NCBI RefSeq assembly: GCF_003389455.1
Contig: NZ_QUAC01000137.1
Span: 31,131-95,130 of the forward strand
Source: Streptomyces inhibens
GTDB lineage: Bacteria > Actinomycetota > Actinomycetes > Streptomycetales > Streptomycetaceae
Direction: 5' to 3'
Length of the DNA: 64,000 nucleotides
In this document: one piece after another, positions 27,456 through 35,498 of the stretch
Position numbering within the stretch: position 1 is the stretch's first letter
Layout of the letters: each line of letters opens with the position of its first letter
Position numbers and translations under genes: made by a program
The notes under the pieces: generated by a model
The model's database searches: none
Seen by the model: only the letters and a program-made list of their open reading frames with translations
What the model was told of the DNA's origin: nothing

Positions 27456-28937
27456 ATGAGTTCTTGCGATGATCGGGCGGTGAGCCCCAACGAGTCCCAC
27501 CACCATTCCGCCGCGCACTCGCACGGGCACGGACAACCGCCCGCCGGGCACTCGCACGCGCATGGCCACGCGCCCGCCGCGCCCGTTTCGCGGCATCTGC
27601 GCAAGGTCATCGCGGCGGTGCTGATCCCGTTCGCGGCCGCCGTGACGGTCGGTCTGATCGTGCTCTGGCCAGGCGGCGCGCCGTCCCACAAACCGTCCGG
27701 CGTCGGCTTCGACCAGCCCACGGAGCAGGCCCGAGTGATCAAAGTGGTGGAGGTGAACTGCGCGGATGTGAATGCCGAGCAGCAGCCCCAGCCACCGTCG
27801 CCGACGGGGCAGCCACCGGCCGGGGGAGCGGCCAAGGGCAAGCCCTGCCAACAGGCGACGATCAAGGTCACCACGGGGGAGAACGCCGGGCGCACCTTCC
27901 AGACGGTGGTGACGCCGGACGCCCTGCGCCGCTACACCACCGGGCAGGGCGTGGTGGTCGCCTACTCCCCCAAGGCGCCGAAGGATCTGCAGTACTCGGT
28001 CACTGATGTCGACCGGTCGCTCCCGATGTGGGTGCTGGCCGCGATCTTTGCCTTCGCGGTCGTGATCGTGGGCCGACTGCGCGGAGTGCTCGCACTGGTG
28101 GCACTGGCGGCCAGCTTCCTCGTCCTGACGCTGTTCATCCTCCCGGCGATCTTGCAGGGCTCCAATCCGCTGCTGGTGGCGGTGGTCGGAGGAAGCGCGA
28201 TCATGCTGATCGCGCTGTACATGTGCCATGGGCTGACGGCCCGCACATCGGTGGCGGTGCTCGGCACCCTCGCGTCGCTGCTGCTGATCGCGCTGCTCGG
28301 ATCGGTGTTCATCAACTGGGCGCTGCTGACCGGCAATACGGACGACACGACCGGGCTGGTGCACGGTCTGTACCCGGAGATCGAGATCCGCGGTCTGCTG
28401 CTGGCGGGCATCATCATCGGGTCACTGGGTGTGCTCGACGATGTGACGGTGACGCAGACCGCCGCCATCTGGGAGCTGAAGGACGCGGACCCGTCGGCCG
28501 GCTGGCGCAAGCTGTACGGCGCGGCGATGCGGATCGGCCGGGATCACATCGCGTCCGTCGTCAACACCCTCGTACTGGCTTACGCGGGCGCCGCGCTGCC
28601 GTTGCTTTTGCTGTTCTCGATCGCACAGAGCAGCGTCGGTACGGTCGCCACGAGCGAGGTGGTTGCGGAGGAGATCGTCCGCACCCTGGTGGGCAGCATC
28701 GGCCTGGTCGCCTCGGTACCGCTGACGACCTTGCTGGCAGCCTTGGTCGTCTCGGCGGACCGGAAGTGGCAGGGCACCTCGGGGGCGTCCGGGGGAGCGG
28801 GAGCTGCGCCGTACGCCGGTGCAGGCGAAGGGGCCGGGGCGGGCTCCGGGGGAGGTCCGGCAGCCGGTACGCCGACGGGGCAGGCCGGGGGCCGGTCCGG
28901 TCGGCGCGGGGGGCACGGGAGGCGGCGTAAGCGGTGA
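27456..28937 (+). CDS. YibE/F-family membrane protein with histidine-rich N-terminus
   Basis: A 493-residue protein. The first 45 residues contain about 12 histidines (HHHSAAHSHGHGQ, HSHAHGHA), a likely metal-binding tail in the cytoplasm. A membrane helix follows (50-70), then an extracytoplasmic beta-rich segment (about 75-185), then seven or so helices with the YibE/F features SLGVLDDVTVTQ and NTLVLAYAGAALPLLL. The C-terminus is Gly/Ala-rich and basic. The function of YibE/F proteins is not established. The start at 27456 has GGGGG nearby; a GTG at 27480 is an alternative. Confidence 0.85.
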   Translation: MSSCDDRAVSPNESHHHSAAHSHGHGQPPAGHSHAHGHAPAAPVSRHLRKVIAAVLIPFAAAVTVGLIVLWPGGAPSHKPSGVGFDQPTEQARVIKVVEVNCADVNAEQQPQPPSPTGQPPAGGAAKGKPCQQATIKVTTGENAGRTFQTVVTPDALRRYTTGQGVVVAYSPKAPKDLQYSVTDVDRSLPMWVLAAIFAFAVVIVGRLRGVLALVALAASFLVLTLFILPAILQGSNPLLVAVVGGSAIMLIALYMCHGLTARTSVAVLGTLASLLLIALLGSVFINWALLTGNTDDTTGLVHGLYPEIEIRGLLLAGIIIGSLGVLDDVTVTQTAAIWELKDADPSAGWRKLYGAAMRIGRDHIASVVNTLVLAYAGAALPLLLLFSIAQSSVGTVATSEVVAEEIVRTLVGSIGLVASVPLTTLLAALVVSADRKWQGTSGASGGAGAAPYAGAGEGAGAGSGGGPAAGTPTGQAGGRSGRRGGHGRRRKR

Positions 28938-29159
28938 GGGGTCCAGGGCGGGCTCCAGGGCGGGCTCCGGGGCGGGCCCGGCTGCCGGGGACCCCGACTG
29001 CCGGTGAGTGGCACGCGGGTAGGCGGGTACGCGGGAGGGCCGGCGCACCCGGGAGGGCACCGGTACGGACGGCCTGTTCAGGGGCCGGACGAGGTCGGGT
29101 TGGGACGGGGCAAGGTCAGGGAAGGGGCAGGGGCAGGGGCAGGGGGAGCGAGGGCGGGA
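28938..29159. repeat. GC-rich tandem-like repeats between yibE-like gene and ssgA
   Basis: GGGCGGGCTCC recurs about 28946-28980, and CAGGGGCAGGGGCAGGGGCAGGGGG near 29127-29150 is a hexamer run. No coding frame with family resemblance was found. G-quadruplex formation is possible. Confidence 0.6.
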
Positions 29160-29582
29160 TCAGCCCGCGGGCGCCTCTGTGAGGATCTGGTCCAACACGG
29201 CCTCCAGGGTCTCGCAGACCTCTTCCTTGCCGAGCGGTACGAGCCGGTCCGTCCGGTCCAGGAAGGCGACCAGCGGCGCGGCGCTCACCCGGAACAGGGC
29301 GCGCTCGGCGCCGACTTGGAGGCTGATGAAGACATCGCTGAGGTTCGCGGATGAGCCCGGCTCGATACGCACATCGCCCTCACCCGACGGCCGGCTCAAC
29401 CCGTCCAACAGCAGCTCACGGCCGAACGCCCAGGTCACAGGTGCATCGCCAGGGAGATCGAAGGTGAGGCGGACGGCGTACGGATCGGCGCTGTCGAAGT
29501 CCAGATCCACCGGGATCCGGAACGCGAGCTCCTCCGAGACGACGAAGCTCATGATCACTTCTGCCTGAACTGTGTCGGTCAT
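29160..29582 (-). CDS. ssgA: Sporulation/septation protein SsgA
   Basis: A 140-residue SsgA-like protein (SALP), a family confined to morphologically complex actinomycetes. It shows VQAEVIMSFVVSEELAFRIPV, DPYAVRLTFDLPGDAPVTWAFGRELL and LVAFLDRTDRLVPLG, close to the S. coelicolor SsgA sequence as I remember it. SsgA activates septum formation and marks sites of cell-wall remodelling. The ATG at 29582 gives the known length. It lies 103 bp downstream of ssgR on the same strand, the classical arrangement. Confidence 0.95.
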   Translation of the reverse strand: MTDTVQAEVIMSFVVSEELAFRIPVDLDFDSADPYAVRLTFDLPGDAPVTWAFGRELLLDGLSRPSGEGDVRIEPGSSANLSDVFISLQVGAERALFRVSAAPLVAFLDRTDRLVPLGKEEVCETLEAVLDQILTEAPAG

Positions 29583-29685
29583 CAACCACTGCCCCGCACT
29601 TGATCGGAGATGGCCGGGAACATCCCCCGTAGCCTTATCGACGCCATCGTCTGCCACGTGCAGGCAGATCACAAGGAGTGAGTTT

Positions 29686-30453
29686 TCAGATACTGATAGA
29701 GAAGGCGAGTGTCGTTAGTGCCGCCTCCGCCATTTTCCGTAGTCGATCCGTAACGGACCGCAATCGATGCAGTTCGTCCGCGGGCAGGGAAACCGCCAAC
29801 GTCGCGGCAGCCGCCCCGACTTGGATGGGAATGGCCGCACACACCGTGCCCAGGGCATATTCCTGGCGCTCATAAGCGACGTGATCGCGACGCACCGTAT
29901 CCAAACGATGCAGCAAATCGTCCTCAGATCGCACAGAAAAGGGCGTTATCGACTGCACGGGATAGCGCGCCAGATGCTCCTTTCTCGATGCCTCATCCAG
30001 CTGCGCGAGCAGACACTGCCCGATCGCATGGGCGTGTGCGGTAGTGCGGAAGTCGACCCACTCCTCCACCGGCGGCCGCTCCGGGTCGTCGGTGACCGCC
30101 ACCACTTCCACCTCACCCTCGCGGTAGACGGCGAAGTAGACGGCGGCACCCAGCTCCCGGCCCGCCACGGCCAGAGCTTCGGAGATATGGGCCCGCTGCC
30201 GGCGCGTGGAACCGGCCCGGCCGATGACCTCGGCCGCCTCGCCGAAGACGAAGACGCCGTTCTCGCGGTGCAGATAGCCCTCGTGAGTCAGGGTCCGCAA
30301 CAAGTGGTACGTCGTCGGCAGTGGGAGTCCGGTCTCCCTGGCGAGCTGCTTGGCGGGTGCGCCGTCAGGATGCGCGCCCACCGCTTCCAGTAGCCGCAGC
30401 GCCCGCTGGACCGATCCGATCAAGGTGGGGTGAGACGCGGATTCACCGTTCAC
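29686..30453 (-). CDS. ssgR: IclR-family activator SsgR
   Basis: A 255-residue IclR regulator: N-terminal winged helix (TLIGSVQRALRLLEAV, then KQLARETGLPLPTTYHLLRTL) and a C-terminal effector domain. Position and family identify it as SsgR, which activates ssgA in Streptomyces. No strong ribosome site precedes the GTG at 30453; a GTG at 30495 would add 14 residues. Confidence 0.92.
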   Translation of the reverse strand: MNGESASHPTLIGSVQRALRLLEAVGAHPDGAPAKQLARETGLPLPTTYHLLRTLTHEGYLHRENGVFVFGEAAEVIGRAGSTRRQRAHISEALAVAGRELGAAVYFAVYREGEVEVVAVTDDPERPPVEEWVDFRTTAHAHAIGQCLLAQLDEASRKEHLARYPVQSITPFSVRSEDDLLHRLDTVRRDHVAYERQEYALGTVCAAIPIQVGAAAATLAVSLPADELHRLRSVTDRLRKMAEAALTTLAFSISI

Positions 30454-30713
30454 AGTTGCCAACGCCGACCCCCAGGTCCGCTCGCCATGGGGCACGGGGC
30501 CCCGGTCGAGGGATCCACTCCCGCGACCGCGCGCGTCTCCCAGGCCCCCGCGATGCCGTCCGCTCGACCTCGCCTTACTCGGTATTTCCGGAACGTCACC
30601 GTCCGGAAGACGCCTGCGGTCCGCACTCTAACTCGGCCGATCGGGGCAATAGGCCGAAAGCCGGGGGAGTTAACTCACCTGGTGGACTGTTGGCATGAGC
30701 GGGCGAGGCCGGG

Positions 30714-30776
30714 CCGACATCGGACGAGGCTGAGCCGCCATCGGACGGGCCTGAGCCGTCACCGGACGCGCTCGGG
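30714..30776 (+). repeat. Three tandem 21-bp repeats upstream of ssgR
   Basis: Units 30714-30734, 30735-30755 and 30756-30776 follow the pattern CCGnCAtCGGACGnGcCTGAG with increasing divergence. They lie between ssgR and the DUF5326 gene, in the 379-bp region upstream of ssgR. That region has no other structure I can name. The 21-bp period equals two helical turns. Confidence 0.75.
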
Positions 30777-30832
30777 CGGCGCCGATGGGGCGGTGCCGGC
30801 GGGCCGACGAGATAGCCGGGTGGATGTCCGGC

Positions 30833-31057
30833 TTACCAATCGCCCTTCGACGAGGACGACGACGAGCCGCTGAACCTACGGACGAGGTAGATGACGCCGG
30901 CGATCAGAGCCGCCGCTATGAGGACCTTGAACAGCACGTTGATCAGGAAACCGAGCGCGGTGGCGAGCAGTCCGCCGAAGACCACGATCAGGATGACCGG
31001 CGCCACGACCCAGGTGACCCACCACGGAAGCCCTGCGAATATCCCCTTACCAGCCAC
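30833..31057 (-). CDS. DUF5326-type small membrane protein
   Basis: A 74-residue protein with two membrane helices (about 13-35 and 40-58) and a Ser-rich tail (SGSSSSSSKGDW). I recall this as a Streptomyces-conserved DUF5326 family. Its function is unknown. The first residues MAGKGIFAGLPWWVTW have no signal peptide cleavage pattern. Confidence 0.75.
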   Translation of the reverse strand: MAGKGIFAGLPWWVTWVVAPVILIVVFGGLLATALGFLINVLFKVLIAAALIAGVIYLVRRFSGSSSSSSKGDW

Positions 31058-31060
31058 TGC

Positions 31061-31165
31061 TCTGCCCTGCTTTCTGTCTGTCGCGCTGTCTGTACCGCGC
31101 TATCTGTCTGCCGCGCCGTCTGTATCTACCGCGCTGTCTGTCTGGTGCGCTGTCTCGCGCCGAGG
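31061..31165. repeat. Degenerate CGCGCTGTCTGT repeats
   Basis: The words CTGTCTGT, CGCGCTGTCTGT and GCCGTCTGTATCTACC recur about every 20 bp, six or seven times, upstream of the DUF5326 gene. The strand asymmetry (pyrimidine-rich on plus) suggests expansion by slippage. Confidence 0.65.
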
Positions 31166-31311
31166 GCACCGTCCGCATGCCGCGCTGCTGCTGCCGCGCC
31201 GCCTCCGGCTGTCCCCTCACCAACGATGCTAGGGCGCGGAGCACGGCCGTGGGGGCCTCGCAGCCCCGGCCCTCCCCTGACCCTTCCCCTACGGGTCACG
31301 GGGGCCAACCC

Positions 31312-31629
31312 TTAGCTCTCAGGAGGAGAGAAGACCACCATCACCCGGAGGTCCTCGCTGATGTGGTGGAACTTATGAGGCACCCCGGCCGGCACATAGA
31401 CCACGCTGCCGCGCGCCACCGACTGTGTCTCCACCCCGACAGTGATCGCCGCCCGGCCGCTGACCACGAGATACACCTCGTCCTGGGCGTGCGGCTGCTG
31501 CGGATCGATGCTGCCGGCGTCCAGCGCGTAGAGCCCGACCGACATATTGCGTTCCCGGAGGAACTGCAGATAAGCACCGTCGTTCGCCGCTCGCTCCGCT
31601 TCCAGCTCATCCAGTCTGAAAGCTTTCAT
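31312..31629 (-). CDS. Cupin-domain protein
   Basis: A 105-residue single-domain cupin. Cupin motif 1 appears as QQPHAQDEVYLVVSG and motif 2 as YVPAGVPHKFHHI; the histidines and glutamate would bind one metal. It could be a small dioxygenase, isomerase or sensor. The start is 48 bp from the divergent holin-like gene, so the two share a regulatory region. Confidence 0.85.
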   Translation of the reverse strand: MKAFRLDELEAERAANDGAYLQFLRERNMSVGLYALDAGSIDPQQPHAQDEVYLVVSGRAAITVGVETQSVARGSVVYVPAGVPHKFHHISEDLRVMVVFSPPES

Positions 31630-31677
31630 GCTGTTCGCACCCCTCGATGATTCAGACTTGTCTGCGACGATCTCACC

Positions 31678-32055
31678 ATGAAGCATTTTCTGGTCAAGAC
31701 GATCGCCAACGCCGCGGCGCTTGCCGTGGCTATCTGGCTGCTCAAGGACATCACGCTGACCGGTGAGAACACAGGTCGCAAGATACTCACGCTGATCCTC
31801 GTCGCGCTGATCTTCGGGTTGGTCAACTTCATCGTCAAGCCCGTGGTGAAGCTGCTGTCCTTCCCCTTGTTCATCCTCACGCTCGGCCTGATCACACTGG
31901 TCGTGAACGCGCTGATGCTGCTCCTGACATCCTGGCTCGCCGGCAAGGCCGACCTCGCCTTCCATGTGGGCAGCTTCTGGACGGCACTGCTCGGCGGCGT
32001 GATCATCTCCGTCGTCGCCTGGGCGATGCACATGATCCTTCCCGACGAGGACTGA
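31678..32055 (+). CDS. YvlD-type (phage holin family) small membrane protein
   Basis: A 125-residue protein with four hydrophobic helices, including GLVNFIVKPVVKLLSFPLFILTLG, the YvlD/DUF360-like signature (the group is annotated as phage holin family 4, but is chromosomal and not phage-linked). The molecular role is unknown; relatives respond to envelope stress. Three bases separate it from ptpA, so it heads an operon with ptpA and the lyase. Confidence 0.85.
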   Translation: MKHFLVKTIANAAALAVAIWLLKDITLTGENTGRKILTLILVALIFGLVNFIVKPVVKLLSFPLFILTLGLITLVVNALMLLLTSWLAGKADLAFHVGSFWTALLGGVIISVVAWAMHMILPDED

Positions 32056-32058
32056 CCG

Positions 32059-32682
32059 TTGACCGCCCCTTACCGCATCTGCTTCGTCTGCACCGGCAAC
32101 ATCTGCCGGTCGCCGATGGCGGAGTCCGTCTTCCGCGCCCGCCTCGCGGAGGACGGGCTCGACGGCCTGGTCGAGGTCGACAGTGCGGGCACCGGCGGTT
32201 GGAACGAGGGCGACGGAGCCGACCCGCGCACGGTCGCCGTGCTGCGCGCGGGCGGCTACGAACATGCCCACACCGCCCGGCAGTTCCAGGCTTCCTGGTT
32301 CAGCCACCTCGACCTGGTCATCGCACTCGACTCCGGTCATCTGCACGAGCTGCGCAGACTGGCCCCCACCGCACAGAACGCCGCCAAGGTCCGCCTGCTG
32401 CGCTCGTACGCGGCGGGCACTGCGGGCGCGGCGGGCGAAGCGCTGGACAACGGCTCGGGCGCGGCGCCCGGCCACACCCCCGATCCCGCCCCGGACCTCG
32501 ACGTACCCGATCCGTACTTCGGCGGTTTGGCGGGCTTCGAGGAGTGCCTGGAGATGATCGAGACGGCGAGCGACGGCCTGCTGGCGGAGGTCCACGCCGC
32601 GCTCACGGCTCGCGCGGCCGAGCACGACGACCAACACCCTGAAAAGGCCCCGCACCACCCGCCGGAGGAGGAGAGGGCATGA
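32059..32682 (+). CDS. ptpA: Low-molecular-weight protein tyrosine phosphatase PtpA
   Basis: A 207-residue LMW-PTP. The P-loop CTGNICRS (Cys11-Arg17) holds the nucleophile, and VPDPYFGG provides the general-acid aspartate. An Ala/Gly/Pro-rich insert of about 30 residues precedes DPYFGG, longer than the usual 150-160-residue enzymes. PtpA in S. coelicolor influences secondary metabolism. The start is a TTG (GAGGA 7 bases ahead), 3 bases after the holin-like gene; the end overlaps the next gene (ATGA). Confidence 0.93.
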   Translation: MTAPYRICFVCTGNICRSPMAESVFRARLAEDGLDGLVEVDSAGTGGWNEGDGADPRTVAVLRAGGYEHAHTARQFQASWFSHLDLVIALDSGHLHELRRLAPTAQNAAKVRLLRSYAAGTAGAAGEALDNGSGAAPGHTPDPAPDLDVPDPYFGGLAGFEECLEMIETASDGLLAEVHAALTARAAEHDDQHPEKAPHHPPEEERA

Positions 32683-33803
32683 CGGGCGACGGCACCCGCG
32701 TCGTACGAGCCGGGCTCCCGGAGCCCGAGGCCTATGAGCCGCCCCTCCCCGGGCCGGTGTTCGCGGCCCACTTCCACCTCCCCGGCGACGCCGTCGGCCC
32801 GTACACGTACGGCCGCGACGCCAACCCCACCTGGACCCGTCTGGAACAGGCCATCGGCGAGCTCGAATCGCCGGACGAACCGGTGCATACCATTACCTTC
32901 GCCTCCGGGATGGCGGCGATCACCGCCGTCCTCTTCTCCCAACTGCGCGCCGGCGACGCGGTGGTGCTGCCTAGCGACGGCTACCAGCTGCTGCCGGCGG
33001 TCCGCACCCGTCTGGAGAGCTATGGCATCGAGGTGCGTACGGCGCCGACCGCGCAGGACGCACAGCTCACGGTGCTGGACGGCGCCCGGCTGCTGTGGAT
33101 CGAGACCCCCTCCAACCCCGGGCTCGACGTCTGTGACATCCGGCGGCTGGCTGATGCGGCACACCGTCGCGGCGCCCTGGTCGGCGTCGACAACACCCTC
33201 GCCACCCCGCTCGGCCAGCGTCCGCTCGACCTCGGTGCGGACTTCTCGGTCGCCAGCGGCACCAAGGCGCTGACCGGCCACGGCGACGTTCTGCTGGGGT
33301 ATGCCAGCACCCGCGATGCCGCGCTGGCCGATTCCGTACGGCTGTGGCGCAAGACCGTGGGCGCGATCCCCGGCCCCATGGAGAGCTGGCTCGCGCATCG
33401 CTCACTGGCCACCCTCGCGCTACGCGTCCGCCAGCAGTCAGCGGGCGCGCTGGCGCTGGCCGAGGCACTGGCCGAACGCCCCGACGTCACCGGTCTGCGC
33501 CACCCCGGGCTGCCGTCCGACCCGTCCCATGAGCTCGCCACCCGGCAGATGCGGCCCGGCCGCTTCGGCTCCGTGGTGTCCTTCGTACTCCCGGACAAGG
33601 CACACGCGGAGCGTTTCCTGGCCGCGCTGACCTTGGTGGACGATGCGACGAGCTTTGGCGGCGTGCGGTCCAGCGCCGAGCGGCGCGGCCGCTGGGGCGG
33701 CGACGAGGTGCCGGAGGGCTTCATCCGCTTCTCGGTCGGCGTCGAGGAGCCGGAGGATCTGGTCGCGGACGTCATCCGGGCACTCGACACCGCTGCGGAA
33801 TGA
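32679..33803 (+). CDS. Cystathionine gamma-lyase/synthase-like PLP enzyme
   Basis: A 374-residue Cys/Met metabolism PLP enzyme. YTYGRDANPTW, FASGMAAITAVL, ETPSNPGLDVCDI, VDNTLATPLGQRPLDLGAD and SGTKALTGHGD (PLP lysine in the usual SxTK position) identify it. It probably cleaves or forms cystathionine. Its ATG overlaps the ptpA stop by four bases, so the two are translationally coupled, an odd pairing of signalling and sulfur metabolism. Confidence 0.9.
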   Translation: MTGDGTRVVRAGLPEPEAYEPPLPGPVFAAHFHLPGDAVGPYTYGRDANPTWTRLEQAIGELESPDEPVHTITFASGMAAITAVLFSQLRAGDAVVLPSDGYQLLPAVRTRLESYGIEVRTAPTAQDAQLTVLDGARLLWIETPSNPGLDVCDIRRLADAAHRRGALVGVDNTLATPLGQRPLDLGADFSVASGTKALTGHGDVLLGYASTRDAALADSVRLWRKTVGAIPGPMESWLAHRSLATLALRVRQQSAGALALAEALAERPDVTGLRHPGLPSDPSHELATRQMRPGRFGSVVSFVLPDKAHAERFLAALTLVDDATSFGGVRSSAERRGRWGGDEVPEGFIRFSVGVEEPEDLVADVIRALDTAAE

Positions 33804-33872
33804 GAACTGGCCGGCAGGGTATCCCCCCTCGTCACCCTGCCGGCCGCGGTTCCTCGTGGCCCGGGTCCACAT

Positions 33873-33886
33873 GTTCCACGTGAAAC
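33873..33886. other. parS: parS-like site with one mismatch
   Basis: GTTCCACGTGAAAC differs from parS at position 4. It lies 19 bp from a perfect copy in the same intergenic region. Confidence 0.75.
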
Positions 33887-33891
33887 CGAAT

Positions 33892-33905
33892 GTTTCACGT
33901 GAAAC
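33892..33905. other. parS: parS (ParB-binding site)
   Basis: A perfect GTTTCACGTGAAAC between the lyase gene and the LysR gene. Confidence 0.92.
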
Positions 33906-33967
33906 GAACCGCTCGAACAAGGCTAGTTGACTGAGCGTCAGTGTCCAATCACGCTAGCGACACATCC

Positions 33968-33985
33968 CTATCGACAAATTTATAG
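33968..33985. promoter_or_regulatory. Candidate LysR-type autoregulatory site
   Basis: CTAT-N10-ATAG, with an AT-rich centre unusual for this genome, sits 43 bp upstream of the LysR start. Dyads of this shape are typical LysR contact sites and would also overlap the promoter. Confidence 0.4.
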
Positions 33986-34027
33986 TTGGCCCGCGACCAG
34001 GCTTCCGAAGGACGCAGGAGGTACGCG

Positions 34028-34924
34028 ATGGATCTGGCTCTGCTGCGCACCTTCGTCACGGTGCACCGAGCCGGCTCCTTCACCCGCGCCGCAGCGTTAC
34101 TCGGCCTCTCCCAGCCCGCGGTGACCAGCCAGATCCGGGCGCTGGAACGGCAGTTGGGCCGCCCGCTCTTCCTCCGCTACGCCCGTGGCGTCACCCCCAC
34201 CACCATCGGTGACGAACTCGCCCACAAAGTGGCACCGCACCTGGACGCCCTCACCGAGATCACCGAAGCCGGCCTGGACCGGGAATCCGTCACCCGCACC
34301 CTCCATCTCGCCGGGCCACCGGAGTTCATCGCCGAGCGCGCGCTCCCCACGCTGACCCCGCTCATCGCCCAGGGCCTGTCCATACGCACGGCCTTCGGTC
34401 CCGCGGAGGAGCTGCTGACCGGCCTGGCCGCCGGTCATCACGATCTGACCGTCACCACCACCCGGCCGCGCGGCGGGCTGCTCACCGCGACCCCGTTGTG
34501 CGACGAGGAACATGTACTGATCGCCGCGCCGCGCTGGGCGGCCCAGTTGGGCGGCCCAGCGGTTCTCCAGGCCGGCGGCGTCCGGGTGCTGGACCCCGTC
34601 CCGTTCATCGAGGTCCATGAAAGCCTGCCGCTGATCACCCGCTACTGGTCCGCGGTCTTCGACGCCAAGCCCGCGGCCTCCGCCGCCGTCATCGCCGCCG
34701 ACCTGCGGGCGGTGCTGTCCTGTGTCACCGCCGGTGCGGGGCTCGCCGTGCTGCCCCGCTATCTGTGCGCCGGCGCGCTGGCCGGCGGCGAGGTCGTCGC
34801 CCTGCTCGACCCGCAGGTGCCCCCGCTGCGCACCTATTTCCTCTCCGTACGGACCGGGACACTCGGTCTGCCGCACATCGCACGGGCGCATGAGTGGCTG
34901 CTGCGGTCCGCGGTCGACTGGTGA
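34028..34924 (+). CDS. LysR-family transcriptional regulator
   Basis: A 298-residue LTTR. The N-terminal helix-turn-helix is typical (LLRTFVTVHRAGSFTRAAALLGLSQPAVTSQIRALE, given here in parts: TFVTVHRAGSFTRAA, then LGLSQPAVTSQI), followed by a substrate-binding-type effector domain. AGGAGG lies 7 bases before the ATG at 34028. The stop overlaps an in-frame GTG of the NUDIX gene, so that gene is likely a target or partner. The effector is unknown. Confidence 0.9.
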   Translation: MDLALLRTFVTVHRAGSFTRAAALLGLSQPAVTSQIRALERQLGRPLFLRYARGVTPTTIGDELAHKVAPHLDALTEITEAGLDRESVTRTLHLAGPPEFIAERALPTLTPLIAQGLSIRTAFGPAEELLTGLAAGHHDLTVTTTRPRGGLLTATPLCDEEHVLIAAPRWAAQLGGPAVLQAGGVRVLDPVPFIEVHESLPLITRYWSAVFDAKPAASAAVIAADLRAVLSCVTAGAGLAVLPRYLCAGALAGGEVVALLDPQVPPLRTYFLSVRTGTLGLPHIARAHEWLLRSAVDW

Positions 34925-34974
34925 CCAAGGGGCGCATGGGTTTCACCGGGCCGTCACTGCGGCATCTGTCGACT

Positions 34975-35454
34975 ATGACCGTACGGCCAGTCGTCAAACG
35001 CACCGCCCGCGCGATCCTGCTCGACGGCGCGGATCTCGTTCTGATCAAGCGCACCAAGCCGGGCCGGGCCCCGTACTGGATCACCCCCGGCGGCGGGGTC
35101 GAGCCCGAGGACGCCACCGTCATCGAGGCCCTCCACCGTGAGCTGGACGAAGAGCTGGGTGCCAAGGTCAAGGACGTGGTGCCCGTCTTCGTCGACACCG
35201 TCGAGCACTTCAGCGACGGTGGGGTGGACGGCGTGAAGGTGCAGCACTTCTTCGTGTGCCGCCTCGATTCCATGGATCCCTCGCGCCGGCACGGCCCCGA
35301 GGTCGAGGAGCCCTGCGGGGACTACGAGATCGTGCGGGTGCCCTTCACCCGCGTCGGCATTGCCTCCGTCGAGGTCGTACCGCTGTCGCTGCGGCACTAC
35401 CTGGACGGCAACATCGAGGGCGTGCGGGCGATGCACGCCCCCGACCTGGGCTGA
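34975..35454 (+). CDS. NUDIX hydrolase
   Basis: A 159-residue protein with a Nudix box: TPGGGVEPED followed by ALHRELDEELGA. The distance between the glycine and RELxEExG elements is close to but not exactly canonical. Nudix enzymes cleave nucleoside diphosphates linked to other groups. The ATG at 34975 opens directly into the domain (MTVRPVVKRTARAI). Translation could instead begin at the GTG at 34921, which overlaps the LysR stop and would add 18 residues of no family resemblance. Confidence 0.85.
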   Translation: MTVRPVVKRTARAILLDGADLVLIKRTKPGRAPYWITPGGGVEPEDATVIEALHRELDEELGAKVKDVVPVFVDTVEHFSDGGVDGVKVQHFFVCRLDSMDPSRRHGPEVEEPCGDYEIVRVPFTRVGIASVEVVPLSLRHYLDGNIEGVRAMHAPDLG

Positions 35455-35498
35455 GCCGGTGGCCGGGCCGCGGTCCCGCCACCGCGGCGGGCACCGCG

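Noticed and set aside
30714-30776. Could the 21-bp repeats be a CRISPR array?
   Set aside because: Units are contiguous, diverged and have no spacers; no cas genes nearby.
31678-32055. Phage holin implying a prophage
   Set aside because: YvlD-type proteins carry this label but no phage genes are near.
33643-33930. Frame ending in MFHVKP-NVSRETNRSN around the parS pair
   Set aside because: The FHVK/SRET words are just translated parS, repeated wherever a frame crosses it; not a gene.
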